DNA of 64,000 nt from Euglena gracilis (lineage: Eukaryota; Euglenida; Euglenophyceae; Euglenales). Made by a program: the position numbers and the translations under genes. A model generated the notes under the pieces. That model saw nothing but the letters and a program-made list of their open reading frames with translations, had not been told where the DNA came from and ran no database searches. Every line of letters starts with the position of its first letter. Within the stretch, counting starts at the first letter, position 1. The stretch is taken from the NCBI GenBank assembly GCA_039621445.1, contig CP154955.1, forward strand, positions 33,339,417-33,403,416, in the 5' to 3' direction. Below are positions 52,892-63,324 of the stretch, piece after piece.

Positions 52892-53657
52892 CAAAGTGCG
52901 GAGCCCTAGGTGTCTCGTACTCCCTCGAGGCAGACCGAGAAGGGAGGAAGGGACACCGAGGGCGAAGCACAAAGACATTGTGAGCCCGACCCCCCCACCC
53001 ATGTAAGAAAATTTGTCTTCAAACGCCCTCGATCAGAAGGTGGGGGCCAGGGGGGGGGGGAGGTGGGGGGGGACCCCCCCAAGCAAAGAAACAGCGCCAC
53101 GGTCGCCACGTCGGAGACGATGCAGCCAACTCCGGCGAGGCGGCACTAAGCGGGGCCTCCTAACCCAGCGCACCGAAACAATCACAACAGACCGCCGGCG
53201 AGCAAGGCATGGCCTCACAATGGCAAAGTGCGGAGCCCGAGGCGTCTTCTGGGTGTCGAAGGGCAAATTAAGAATCAGCCGACTCCGGCGAAAAAGGCAC
53301 TAAGCAGGGACTCCTAACCCAACGCAGCAAACAAACCAAACAACACCGCCGGCGAGCAAGGCATGGCCTCACAAGGGCAAAGTGCGGACACCTCGGGCTC
53401 CGCACTTTGCCATTGTGAGGCCATGCCTTGCTCGCCGGCGGTTTGTTGTGATTGTTTGCTGCGCTGGGTTAGGAGGTCCCGCTTAGTGCCTTTCTTCGCC
53501 GGAGTTGGCTGATTCCTAATCTTGCCCTTCGACACGGAAGAAGACAGAAACTTTTGAAGAACAGAGTTGGAAGAGACCAAGACAATACAATATCAATATT
53601 CAGAACCTGTAGAACCTGAAGAATATCAAATTCAAGAAAATATTTCAACTTTGACAT

Positions 53658-54377
53658 TTGAAGTCACTGCAGCATGTGGAGAACGAATTGGAATTATCAA
53701 GTCGACAACCTGGACACAGTGAAGAACAAGAAACGCCAGCTGGAGAACTAGAACTTGGAGATGCGGTTTCAACGTGGCGAACCGTGGCCATCACTTCCCC
53801 CCCACACATCTCAACAGAAAATTTTCAGCAGCAGACAGCTACACACAGTGATGGCCATGGACCCTGGCAGACAGTGGGCAAAAAGCCCAGACGACAACGG
53901 AATACATTGGATACCCAGGGTCAAGACCCATTACATTTCAAATTGGGGTGCAGGAAACCTTCAAAATTGGCAGACCCAGCCCAGAGAGCAAAAGCCCCAG
54001 CCCACAGAGCAAATGCCCCCAACCCATCAAGATGGAATAAGGGACAAGGGGGCCAGTACAACAATGGGAAGCCAGCAGATGGCCCAGTCTGGAGCAGAAG
54101 GCCAATCCAAGGGCTATGGCAGCCCACAGGAAGGGGCAAAAGAGGTCTGTACCAACCACCTTTTTCAAATTCAGCCCACAACCCCATTCCAGGGGGGAGG
54201 GGGGAGGCCCAGCAACAGGGCTCCCCCAGACTTCAATTGGGCATGGCAAGAAGCCAGAACTTACAGCCCCGACCATGGAGGCCAGAGCAAAAGGGGCTTG
54301 GGCCAAAGAGACCAATCCAAGGGCTATGGCAGCCATACAAGCAAGGGATGGACCTCCAGAGGCCCCCCAGAAGCTAA
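53658..54377 (+). CDS. Gag-like ORF1 of E'
   Basis: 239 residues, two more than in E owing to a 6-bp in-frame insertion near 53748. Contains GDAVSTWRTVA and SDGHGPWQTVGKKPRRQRN. Otherwise as in E. Confidence 0.5.
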   Translation: MKSLQHVENELELSSRQPGHSEEQETPAGELELGDAVSTWRTVAITSPPHISTENFQQQTATHSDGHGPWQTVGKKPRRQRNTLDTQGQDPLHFKLGCRKPSKLADPAQRAKAPAHRANAPNPSRWNKGQGGQYNNGKPADGPVWSRRPIQGLWQPTGRGKRGLYQPPFSNSAHNPIPGGRGEAQQQGSPRLQLGMARSQNLQPRPWRPEQKGLGPKRPIQGLWQPYKQGMDLQRPPRS

Positions 54378-55791
54378 AGGGCAGCCCCACAGGGGCTTTG
54401 TATTTAACACATGCCCAGCCCCAGGAGGAACAGGGGGAAGGGGAAGGACCCCCACAAGTATTTATTCATCATTCTTCAAATCCCCCAGTGGAATCAAGAA
54501 GGGGGGGCCCCACAGAGGCCCCCCTATGGTATGGATACCAACACCATCATCATCAAGGAGGCCTGATAGGCAAAACAGGGGCAGTAAGCCCTATGGTATG
54601 CACTCCAACAACAAGATCCTCCAGAGAGAGAGTGAGAAGAGAGGAGAGTGCATGCACACCCCCCCAGGAAAACTTTCCCTTTCCAAGGGCTCAAGCCCTA
54701 GGGGCCCTAAGGGTGCAATGTCCAACACCCCCAGCCCAGCCCCCCCAAAATCATCTTATCCAGGAAATAAATTCCATGGAGGAGAAATGGGGAGACACCC
54801 CCCTCCATCAAAGGCTGCAAAAAAGCCTGAAATGGTGGACAAAAAATGCCCCCCAAAAACATGTCAACTCATCAGGGATGGCATTCAACCCCCTTGGGTA
54901 AACCCACCAAAATTGTCCAACCTTCCAAAAATCAGAGCAAATTTGAACCTACCCCAAGCAGAAAAAATACTGCTGGATTACGAAAAATCTGGATCCGTAA
55001 AGAGGGTGAGGGATTCAACCACCCAGCACCTGATCCCCTGGTTTCTGATTTCAAAACCAGAGGGGGGCCAGACAAAATGGAGATTAATAAGCAATTGCAG
55101 GGAAATAAATCAAAGGTTCCAGGTGAAACCTTTCAAGCTGGATCACATCCAGCACAGTTTTCCAGTGTTGGAAAAAGGCCACTGGGCATCCAAAATAGAC
55201 CTAAAGGATGCTTACTTCCACATCCCAGTGAGCCAGGCCCTAAGGCCATTTCTAAGACATCAGGTGGGGGGGCAGACCTGGGAATTCCAGGCAGGCTGTT
55301 TTGGCCTAAACATAATGCCCCAAATTTTTATGTCAGTAATGAAGACATTCGAAAAGCTGTGGAGAAAAAGGGGCATCCAGGTATTTATTTACCTGGACGA
55401 CATTTTACTGGTGGCCCCAACACAAAACATCTTACAAAATCACCTGAACACAGTCGTCAGGGATTTAATCAAATCAGGGTTCAAAATCAATGTGAAAAAG
55501 TCCACCCTCCAGCCCAGCCAAATCGTAAATCATCTTGGATTTCAACTAAACTTCCAAGAGGGAAAATTACGGGTGCCACCACAGAAAATAAAAACAGTAA
55601 AAAAGGAGCTGGGAAAAATTGTGAAAAAAGATTACATGTCAAAAAGGCAACTCGTTGCCATTTTGGGCCAAATCAGATGCAATCTAATGGCCCTGCCCTT
55701 TCTAAGGGCCTTTACGGATGCCCTGGAAAATTTTTGGTGGAAAATTCCACAGCCCCCTGGGACTCAAAACACCCCATTTCCCAAAGGATAA
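53755..55791 (+). CDS. Reverse transcriptase ORF of E'
   Basis: 678 residues. The first 290 are in a frame that overlaps ORF1 and is low in complexity. RT proper (about 54870-55730): TCQLIRDGIQPPWVNPP, AEKILLDYEKSGSVKRV, IPWFLISKPEGGQTKWRLISNCREIN, KIDLKDAYFHIPVS, CFGLNIMPQIFMSVM, FIYLDDILLVAP, then FKINVKKSTL and KKDYMSKRQLVAILGQIRCNLMALPFLRAF. Frame lost near 55733. All catalytic motifs are present. Confidence 0.75.
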   Translation: MEMRFQRGEPWPSLPPHTSQQKIFSSRQLHTVMAMDPGRQWAKSPDDNGIHWIPRVKTHYISNWGAGNLQNWQTQPREQKPQPTEQMPPTHQDGIRDKGASTTMGSQQMAQSGAEGQSKGYGSPQEGAKEVCTNHLFQIQPTTPFQGGGGRPSNRAPPDFNWAWQEARTYSPDHGGQSKRGLGQRDQSKGYGSHTSKGWTSRGPPEAKGQPHRGFVFNTCPAPGGTGGRGRTPTSIYSSFFKSPSGIKKGGPHRGPPMVWIPTPSSSRRPDRQNRGSKPYGMHSNNKILQRESEKRGECMHTPPGKLSLSKGSSPRGPKGAMSNTPSPAPPKSSYPGNKFHGGEMGRHPPPSKAAKKPEMVDKKCPPKTCQLIRDGIQPPWVNPPKLSNLPKIRANLNLPQAEKILLDYEKSGSVKRVRDSTTQHLIPWFLISKPEGGQTKWRLISNCREINQRFQVKPFKLDHIQHSFPVLEKGHWASKIDLKDAYFHIPVSQALRPFLRHQVGGQTWEFQAGCFGLNIMPQIFMSVMKTFEKLWRKRGIQVFIYLDDILLVAPTQNILQNHLNTVVRDLIKSGFKINVKKSTLQPSQIVNHLGFQLNFQEGKLRVPPQKIKTVKKELGKIVKKDYMSKRQLVAILGQIRCNLMALPFLRAFTDALENFWWKIPQPPGTQNTPFPKG

Positions 55792-56729
55792 AGGACCAAT
55801 TAAGGGAAATAAAAATTCTGCTGGACACCTGGGGGGGCAGACCCTTCCCCCAAAGTGCAACCAGAGAGTTGCACTCAGACAGCAGCACCCATGCCTGGGG
55901 GGGGCTGGACATTCAAACAGGCAAAATTGTGCAGGAATTTTGGAGGGAAAACTCTATTTTGCACATAAACGTCAAAGAATTAAGTGCAGCAATAAGCACG
56001 GTACAAAGCCTAAGCAAACCAGGAGAAACTGTGTCCCTGTCAGTGGACAATCAAGTAATTTACTATTACTTAACAAGGGGGGGGGGCAGAAAAGACCCCT
56101 TCAATTCCATGCTAAGACCCTTTTTCAAATGGTGCATGGAGCACAACATAAACCTGCAAGTAAAGTGGGTCCCTTCAAAGGAATGCCTTGCAGATCCTAT
56201 AAGCAGGTGGGAAATGGACAGGGGGGATTATTCCCTGGACCCCCAACTTTTTCAATGGCTGAGGCAGCAGTTCAAAAATTACATAAACCTGAAAACAGAC
56301 CTTTTTGCCTCACCAGGCAACAAAAAACTGCCACAATTCGTGGCCAGGTGGCCCCATTGGGAAGCCACAGCAGTGGATGCATTGCAATGCCCACTGGACA
56401 ACATGGGAGGACTTTATGCAAACCCCCCCTGGTCTGTAATTCAAAATTTTCTCCCCAGATTAAGAATGTTTCTACAAGCCAAAGTTTTGATGGTCACCCC
56501 CTACTGGGATTCAGCCACATGGTGGCCCCAGTTAATAAAAATGAAAGTACCAGGGACCCCCTGCCTGAAAATGACCCCCTACATGGGTATGTTCACCAAC
56601 TGCATGGGGGAAAAAATGCCACCCCCCAGGTGGCCCCTGCTTTGCATGATTTGCTCAGGAAAATTTTGGAAGGGAAACAAGTACAAAATTCGACCATTAA
56701 CGATTTTCTGGGCAGAAACCCCAGTTTGA
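55733..56729 (+). CDS. RNase H and Dam-like methyltransferase domain of E'
   Basis: Uninterrupted. RNase H acidic residues in ELHSDSSTHAWGG, INVKELSAA, SVDNQVIYYYL and ECLADPISRW. The methyltransferase-like domain follows: DLFASPGNKKLPQFVARWPHWEA, LDNMGGLYANPPWSVIQNFL, VLMVTPYWDSATWWPQL. NPPW is the catalytic-type motif of N6-adenine methyltransferases, and this domain order (RT, RNase H, methyltransferase) is typical of DIRS elements. The last third overlaps the recombinase ORF. Confidence 0.75.
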
Positions 56730-57589
56730 AAAGGTACCAAAGTGCCTTTACGCTTTTATGGGTGATTCTGGAAAAAAGGGGGGTACCCCCCCCTGAAGCC
56801 ACCACTGACCAAGTGCTTGACGCTTTAATTCAACTGTTTCAATTTTCAAAGGCCCAAGCACGCAATGCATACAGTGCTATGCTATTGATCCCTGGCTTTG
56901 GGGGCCTGAGGTTCCATGCCATGTTGGCACCTTACAAAAGGCTTTGGAACCAAAACCTGGAGAAATATGGTGCATTCTGGGATCCCCTCCCAATCCTCCT
57001 GGGGCTGGCACAGTCCCCCCTGCCCTCTGATATATGTACATTGCGTACACAACTCATTTTCTGTTCACGCATCCTCTGTTTATACAGAAGTTCTGATTTG
57101 GCACAGGTCCAAAGAACCACCAGTGTGTTGGGGGGGGGGGCACCCTACATCAAAATTAAACGTAAAGGGCAAAAATGCCATAAGTGGGAGAGAGTTGTCT
57201 CTATTCCCCAATGCCCCGAAATCAGCCCCTTTCATTTAATGCTGTCTTATGTGGCAGCAACACGTTTCTTTATGAAACCTGGGGGCCCCCTCTTAATTAC
57301 GTTAAAACCCCCCTACAAAGCCATTAAGGCAGATACCATTGCTTCTATCACCAAAGACTTTTTGACCAAACAGGGGGTGCCCCCCCAGGTTTGGGGACCC
57401 CACTCCACCAGAGGGGCAGGGTTTGGTTTGCTCCTAAAATTGGGCCTTTCTGCCCAAGAAGTTTGTGAAATTGGTCAATGGAAGGGGGTGGAGGCTTTTA
57501 CAGCCCATTATCAAAGACTTGGTGCCCAAGGTTCCTTGGAGAATGCCCTGGCCCCCCTTTTTTCAGTGCACAATCTGGCCTCACAATAG
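56519..57589 (+). CDS. Tyrosine recombinase of E', intact ORF
   Basis: 356 residues from ATG 56519 to TAG 57587-57589, overlapping the end of the methyltransferase frame by about 210 bases in another frame, as usual in DIRS elements. N-terminal SAM-like part: KRYQSAFTLLWVILEKRGV. Catalytic boxes: LYRSSDLAQV (Arg), KGQKCHKWERVV (Lys region), HSTRGAG (His-x-x-Arg), IGQWKG (Trp in place of the second His), HYQRLGAQ (candidate nucleophile Tyr). It would integrate the circular cDNA by site-specific recombination. It is the only intact recombinase among the copies here. Confidence 0.78.
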   Translation: MVAPVNKNESTRDPLPENDPLHGYVHQLHGGKNATPQVAPALHDLLRKILEGKQVQNSTINDFLGRNPSLKRYQSAFTLLWVILEKRGVPPPEATTDQVLDALIQLFQFSKAQARNAYSAMLLIPGFGGLRFHAMLAPYKRLWNQNLEKYGAFWDPLPILLGLAQSPLPSDICTLRTQLIFCSRILCLYRSSDLAQVQRTTSVLGGGAPYIKIKRKGQKCHKWERVVSIPQCPEISPFHLMLSYVAATRFFMKPGGPLLITLKPPYKAIKADTIASITKDFLTKQGVPPQVWGPHSTRGAGFGLLLKLGLSAQEVCEIGQWKGVEAFTAHYQRLGAQGSLENALAPLFSVHNLASQ

Positions 57590-57989
57590 CAAAGTGCGGA
57601 GCCCGAGGTGTCTCGTACTCCCTCGAGGCAGACCGAGAAGGGAGGAAGGGACACCGAGGGCGAAGCACAAAGGCATTGTGAGCCCGACCCCCCCACCCAT
57701 ATACGAAAATTTGTCTTCAAACGCCCTCGATCAGAAGATGGGGGCCAGGGGGGGGAAGGTGGGGGGGACCCCCCCAGGCAAAGAAACAGCGCCATGGTCG
57801 CCACGTCGGAGACGATGCAGCCAACTCCGGCGAGGCGGCACTAAGCGGGACCCCCTAACCCAGCGCAGCAAACAATCACAACAAACCGCCGGCGAGCAAG
57901 GCATGGCCTCACAATGTCTTTGTGCTTCGCCCTCGGTGTCCCTTCCTCCCTTCTCGGTCTGCCTCGAGGGAGTACGAGAGCCCGAGGTG

Positions 57990-60396
57990 TCGAATTTAAG
58001 TGCCACATTGTATTCCATCCGATTTCTCAGAAGGATCATTCTTGCCAAAATTACTTGTCGCATCACCAAAGATTTTTCAGAAAAGTGAATTCCCAGCAGA
58101 TTTTCATGGGTTTTTCAGACCCGAGAAGACCTGGGCTGTGACCCAAGTATGTTTAGGGATATGTATTTGGGGTATGCATAGCCCGAAGGGATTCGAGTCT
58201 GTGCTGGACCTCCTGAAAATGGGGCGGGAAATAAGGTCCTACGCCGCCGGGGGTGGAAACGGGGTTGGCGTCCCGCGTTAACAGTTTCATGCCGGGTGGC
58301 GGGAAAAAACCACATCAACCACACCGCACTTACAGTGCGGGATTTATTTAGCTTATTCTGGTTTATGAAAAACCCTCGCGAGGAAAAAATTGGCAGGAAA
58401 TTTCCATGCTGTTAAAACGTCCACGATCACAATTACATCCAGAACAAAGTTGCAGAAAAATTGTCGAAAATGAAATTCACTTCGGAGAGCCCAAAATCCA
58501 CGGTTTCAATCACAATGTCCATTCCAGACGCTGGTTTGGACGAGATTTTCCCCATCCCGTCAAAACATCTGCGGTTTCTCCAGTCATTCTTTTGTAATTT
58601 GAGGAGGAGCAATCCAGCAACAAACAAGCAACAATCCAAACCAAAAAAGCAAATATCTTACAGCTGCCATTTGTCAGCACATGTGATTCCCATAGACGAG
58701 GTGAGAATAATACATGGTTATACACATTGCTTCAAAATTCTGCATAAACCACTTTGCTCCGACCTACCTCGTGCCTGACAAAACAGAAAACGGTGGCAAG
58801 TGGTGCTCATTATCAAGGTGGCAGCTTCCTTGAATCAAACCAAAAGCAAATGCCTGAGGTCGTTCCTCATCAACAAAACCGACTTTGATTTCCCATTACA
58901 TCAGCAAATGTGTTGAAAATTCATTGAGAGCACGACATTCGATGGGGTTATGCATTGTTGGCGTTTTTCTTGTTTTTTTATTAAAAAAAACCAAAACGTG
59001 TTTTTTTTTGAAAAAAAATACGCCAAAAATAAAAAAAGGGAAATTTTATTGAAAAAACTCGTTATGAAACACTTAAACCATACTTCGAATCCTACAAGTT
59101 CAAAAACTGCTAAAAATGTTCAAAAACATCTCCAAAAAAAAACAAGCTGCCAATAAGGCATGTGTGAGAACTTTGTGTCTTTCGTTGCGTGTTGTTTCCT
59201 AAGACGAAGGATGCCATAAGACAACAGACCATGCTGGCAGAGAGAGCGGCTATTAAAGGCTGCAAGTGGCATCCCCCAAAATTATTGAGCAGGTCCCTGT
59301 GACTCCAAATGCACTCCCACAAGCCAGCCCTTCCCCGACAACCCAGGCAGAAGAAAAAATAGCCATTCAACAAATGGCGAATTACGGATACAAATTCTGC
59401 GGATTACGGAGCGAATTCTGTGGTTGCAAATTTGAAATTGAGCGTCATGCTGTCATGTTTTCATTTTTTTCGTCACTCGAGAACATATTTTGGCAATCTT
59501 CCTCAAAAAGGCCCTGCTTCACGAATGCAAGGCTTTGCACAAAAAAACTGTCTGCGGTTTATGTGATTGAACGTGGTTTTGTTGGGGGCCATTCTTTCCC
59601 GGTTTTGCAGAAAAAACGAGATGCTTCATCGTCTCTGAAGCCACAGAAAAATGTTTTGAGGCATATTGGGCGTGTGCTGCTCATTGTCATTGGCATCAAG
59701 GAACGCAAACCTGTGCGACGGGTGGGAATGTGAGTGTCATGTCTCGTTAAACAGCGTCCCTCAATGTATCTGTTGCTAACAACTGTGGACTTGACTCGTT
59801 TGTTTCATGGTCAGCAGTTTCATGGTCGCTTTTGTTGAACTTAGTTTGGTGTGGTTTAATGTTTTAACTTCAAAAAAACCACAATACATCACCAAAATCA
59901 CACGTTGAAAATTTGGCGATGATTTTGTTTGACTTTACTTGAAAAAATCTGTCTCAACGATTTTATCACACCAGAGCGGAAAGAGTGTGGAAGGCGTCCT
60001 CTCAGTCCAAAAAAATGCGGACGGATATTTTCAAAGTGGGGGTTTCTCAAATGACCTAATGAGCAGGGATGCCCGACCATTGTGGCTGCTCATGACATTC
60101 ACCCACAATGTCAATAATAATGTAATAATGGCATTGGTTTGGGTCAATTGATATTCTAAATATTTGCAGCGTAAACTGAAAAAAATCCAACTTTTTAACT
60201 TATTATATCGCCTTGGATGAACTCATAAACCTCACACTACACAAGAAGCACAATAACATCTATATTTTGAATTCTCCTGAATTTTTTAAAAAAAGATCAT
60301 AAAAACTGGATCTTTGGGTTGGTTACGATTTTATTCTTCTCAGGATGGTTCAAATATGCCAAATGACAGGTTAACTTGACTGGTCAATGCGTTGTG
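57990..60396 (+). other. Second copy of the AT-rich stretch right of E
   Basis: Collinear with 37094-39497 with very few differences (for example CTACGG against CCACGG near 58498 and a 2-bp insertion near 59245). No recognised gene. Confidence 0.6.
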
Positions 60397-60404
60397 GTTC
60401 CGAT

Positions 60405-61924
60405 CAGGCACCTATAGTCAAGCCCAAAAATTTCCCCATTTTAGGCCATTTTAGGCCATTTTAGGCCATTTTAGGCCATTTAAGGCCATTTTTGGCCATT
60501 TTAAGGTATAGGTGGGGGTTTTGAAAATCATGATTTTCCGTCATTTTGTCCCAAAAACTGTATCATAACATATGCTTCTCTTATTCAGTAATAAGAAATG
60601 TACATACAAAAAAGCATGCAAAATTCATGAACAATGTATCAAAACCATGATCAACAGATCTTAATTCATACCCTTAGAGGAATTCTGAACAGTAAGAAAT
60701 TATGGCAGTGAAAATTTTTCAAAAAAAAGTTTGACAAATATTAAAAGTTTTTATTTGCGCAACCAAAAAGGCACCCAGTTTTTTGTATTTTGTGAAATCT
60801 ACGCCATTTTGCAGGATTTCGCAAAAAGAAGCCATTTTTCTGAAAGATGATGCTGTTGCATGGTGTAATTCAATTTGAGAGCCGAGCAAAGCTGAGAGCC
60901 TCTTCTCCGTGTTTGTTTTCCCTTTGGGGAAACTTAACACTAAAAAAGGTTCATAAACAGGAGAGAATCTCATTCATAATTGTTTGTGGTCGTTTGGGTC
61001 ACTCGGCGTGATTATTTGTGGTTTTGGAAAATCCCCAAAATTGTGCTGGTTCGTGATTTGAAGGAATCCCTGGTACGTAACAAAACAAATGAGCATATGC
61101 ACATCTTTCAATTGATATTTTTCCAACATCTTTCGTCTTTCTTTCCCTGTCTTTTTCCCCATGTCTTCTTCTTCCAAATTTGCACTGTTTCATTATTCGC
61201 AAAACAGACATCGTTGCACACCAAAAAAGATGGGAGTAATAAAAAAATCCAGCTGTCCAAACCTTCAAAATTCAAATACCAAAAGAAGGTTGGGGACCAT
61301 GGGGACTGATACTGATACTCACAATGAATTGCCACCTCAAAAATCTTGCCACTGTCTCAAAGTATGACTGCAATCTTCTCAAAAGCAATTGCCACTTGTC
61401 TCATAATCAGAAAAAAGAAGTGTCCATTGGGGTGGACAGTCAAAGAAAGTCATCCGACAGCCCCGTCAGGAGGGCCCACATTTTAGGCAAACCCCTGGCC
61501 AACACATTGTACCCATGACGAGCATTATTCGGATCAGACATGGATGCAACACAACTGTCATGAGGGCATTCATTCTTGAGAAAAAGGGCAATTGCTTTCA
61601 GCAAATTGGCAATTGTTTTGAGAACACTGACAATTGTTTGGAAAAAATTGGCAATTATTTAGAGATAATTGACAAATTACAATTGAGAAAATTGGCAGTT
61701 ATTTTTGATTTCGATACATATTCCGCAACCAGCTGTAACAAAAGACACCAAAAATAATTACCTGAATGGCGTCAGTTGTTCACAAAAAAAAATTGTTGTG
61801 CAACAGATATTTTCCCATTTTAGGCCATTTTAGGCCATTTAAGGCCATTTTAGGGACCCCCACCTATAGGGGGTCAAAAAGTCATTTTAGGCCATTTTAG
61901 GCCATTTTTAGCTATAGGTGCCTG
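60405..61924. mobile_element. Second copy of the 1.5-kb hAT-like transposon
   Basis: Same 13-bp termini and GTTCCGAT target duplications (60397-60404, 61925-61932). Twenty bases shorter than copy 1, because the right subterminal array has two fewer 10-bp GGCCATTTTA units. Confidence 0.82.
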
Positions 61925-62199
61925 GTTCCGATTGCGTTGTTGTGTTGTGTTTCCCATATTGCCTGTGGCCAGCGTTTCATGAATTCTTGCGTCAATGCCC
62001 AAAATCTGGCTTAACTTTGAAGGAGCATGGGATGCAAGGGAAAAAGCTGTGGGAATTTTTTTTGGGATTTCCATCATTCTTACCCCCTTTTCATCGTTGT
62101 TTTGACCTGTCCTTCGCCCCTACAACCAACACCCCGCAAGCAATCAAATAACCTTTTCCCACTGGTCATCGAAGCAGCCTGTTTGGAACGTATGACAGC

Positions 62200-62461
62200 C
62201 AGGGGTTTTTTTAAGACCGGGGGGGGGAGGGGGGGTCCCCCCCTCCCACCCACCCCCTGGGGGGGGGGCCGGGGGGATCCCGGGGGACCCACAAAAAATG
62301 GCCGAAAAATCGCGAAAAGTGCTAAAACTAGAATTTTTCGGCGCCTGCGGCGCCGAAAAGTATATCCCACCCCCCTCCGGGGGGGGGGGACCCCCCCGGG
62401 GGGGGGGGGGACTCGGCCGGACCTCCCCCCCCCCGGGGGTCCAAACTTAAAAAAATCCCTG
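62200..62461. mobile_element. Second copy of the G/C-rich hAT-like miniature element
   Basis: Same termini and ATGACAGC target duplications (62192-62199, 62462-62469). 262 bp against 259; the differences are mainly in G and C run lengths. Confidence 0.78.
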
Positions 62462-62997
62462 ATGACAGCCCATTCGGCAAGGCAATCCGGTTGCTCAACA
62501 CCCACTTCCCATCTACTGCCTCAAATGGGGTTAGGGTTGGGAATGGTTAGAGGTGTTCGTTCTCACAGTTCAAGTTATGGGTTTGGCCGCATTTTAAGAA
62601 CAAGTTTAGTCCAATTTTGCACTGATTTCGGCTTAACTCTTGGCCAGCGTAAACCTCCAGAACCTACAGGTTGACCCCCCAAAAAACTGGACTAGATATT
62701 TTCAAGAAAAGGTTAAATCAACAAACACTTGATGAAAAGAAAAAGGTTGCAGCCAACGAGATTGCCCTCTTTTTTGAAGACTTTCGCCCAATTAAAGATC
62801 GTACTTCGACCCACTTTGAACCCAAATCGCTCACATGAGCGCAACACAAAAGTAGAGCTTCAGGCAAGACAAAATAGGTCCTGTGCATACAATTTTGCAT
62901 TGATTGTACCACGATGTGTCATTTTGGATGCAAAGCTTCGAATAAAAAAGAAAATAACAATCTGCACTGACCCATTACAACCACACACTGACAAATG

Positions 62998-63148
62998 AAC
63001 ACACACACACACACATGCACACACACAAACACACACACATACGCAGACACAGACGCACACACATACACAGACACGAGCACGCGCACACACACGCGCGCAG
63101 AGACACACATACACACGTGCGCGCACGCACATGTACACGCACACACAC
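62998..63148 (-). repeat. Second copy of the CA/GT microsatellite
   Basis: As at 42116-42269 but a few dinucleotides shorter. Confidence 0.7.
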
Positions 63149-63324
63149 CTGCAGGACGGGCAGCGGGGGTTCTTCCGCAGCCACGGAACGATGCATCCCT
63201 CATGGAACACGTGCCCGCAGGGGAGGGGGACCACCACATCGTCGCACTGCGGTGGCTCCAAGCACACCGTGCACTCCACGGGGCCACCTAGGGGTAGGAG
63301 CAGATGGAGTCCGATGGGAGCCAT
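63149..63324 (-). CDS. RING-H2 first exon, second copy
   Basis: Encodes the same 58 residues as 42270-42445, with all eight zinc ligands and the CTGCAG/GTGTG donor retained. Confidence 0.62.

Larger units (their letters stand above)
48571..53388 (+). mobile_element. DIRS-like retrotransposon D' (copy of D)
   Basis: Same layout as D. ORF1 frame from 48786 fuses with the pol N-terminal frame to 49901 because the 31 bp present in D are absent near 49018. The GPTVAL minisatellite (49387-49630) has two extra units of 42 and 45 bp. RT 49967-50800 ends at the same one-base deletion as in D. RNase H and methyltransferase at about 50922-51840. Confidence 0.8.
53389..57989 (+). mobile_element. DIRS-like retrotransposon E' (copy of E, least damaged)
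   Basis: Termini CACCTCGGGC at 53389 and GCCCGAGGTG ending at 57989. Inverted terminal repeats and the folded right end match E. RT, RNase H plus methyltransferase, and recombinase are each uninterrupted, in three frames. A missing T near 55733, shared with E, separates RT from RNase H. Confidence 0.82.
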
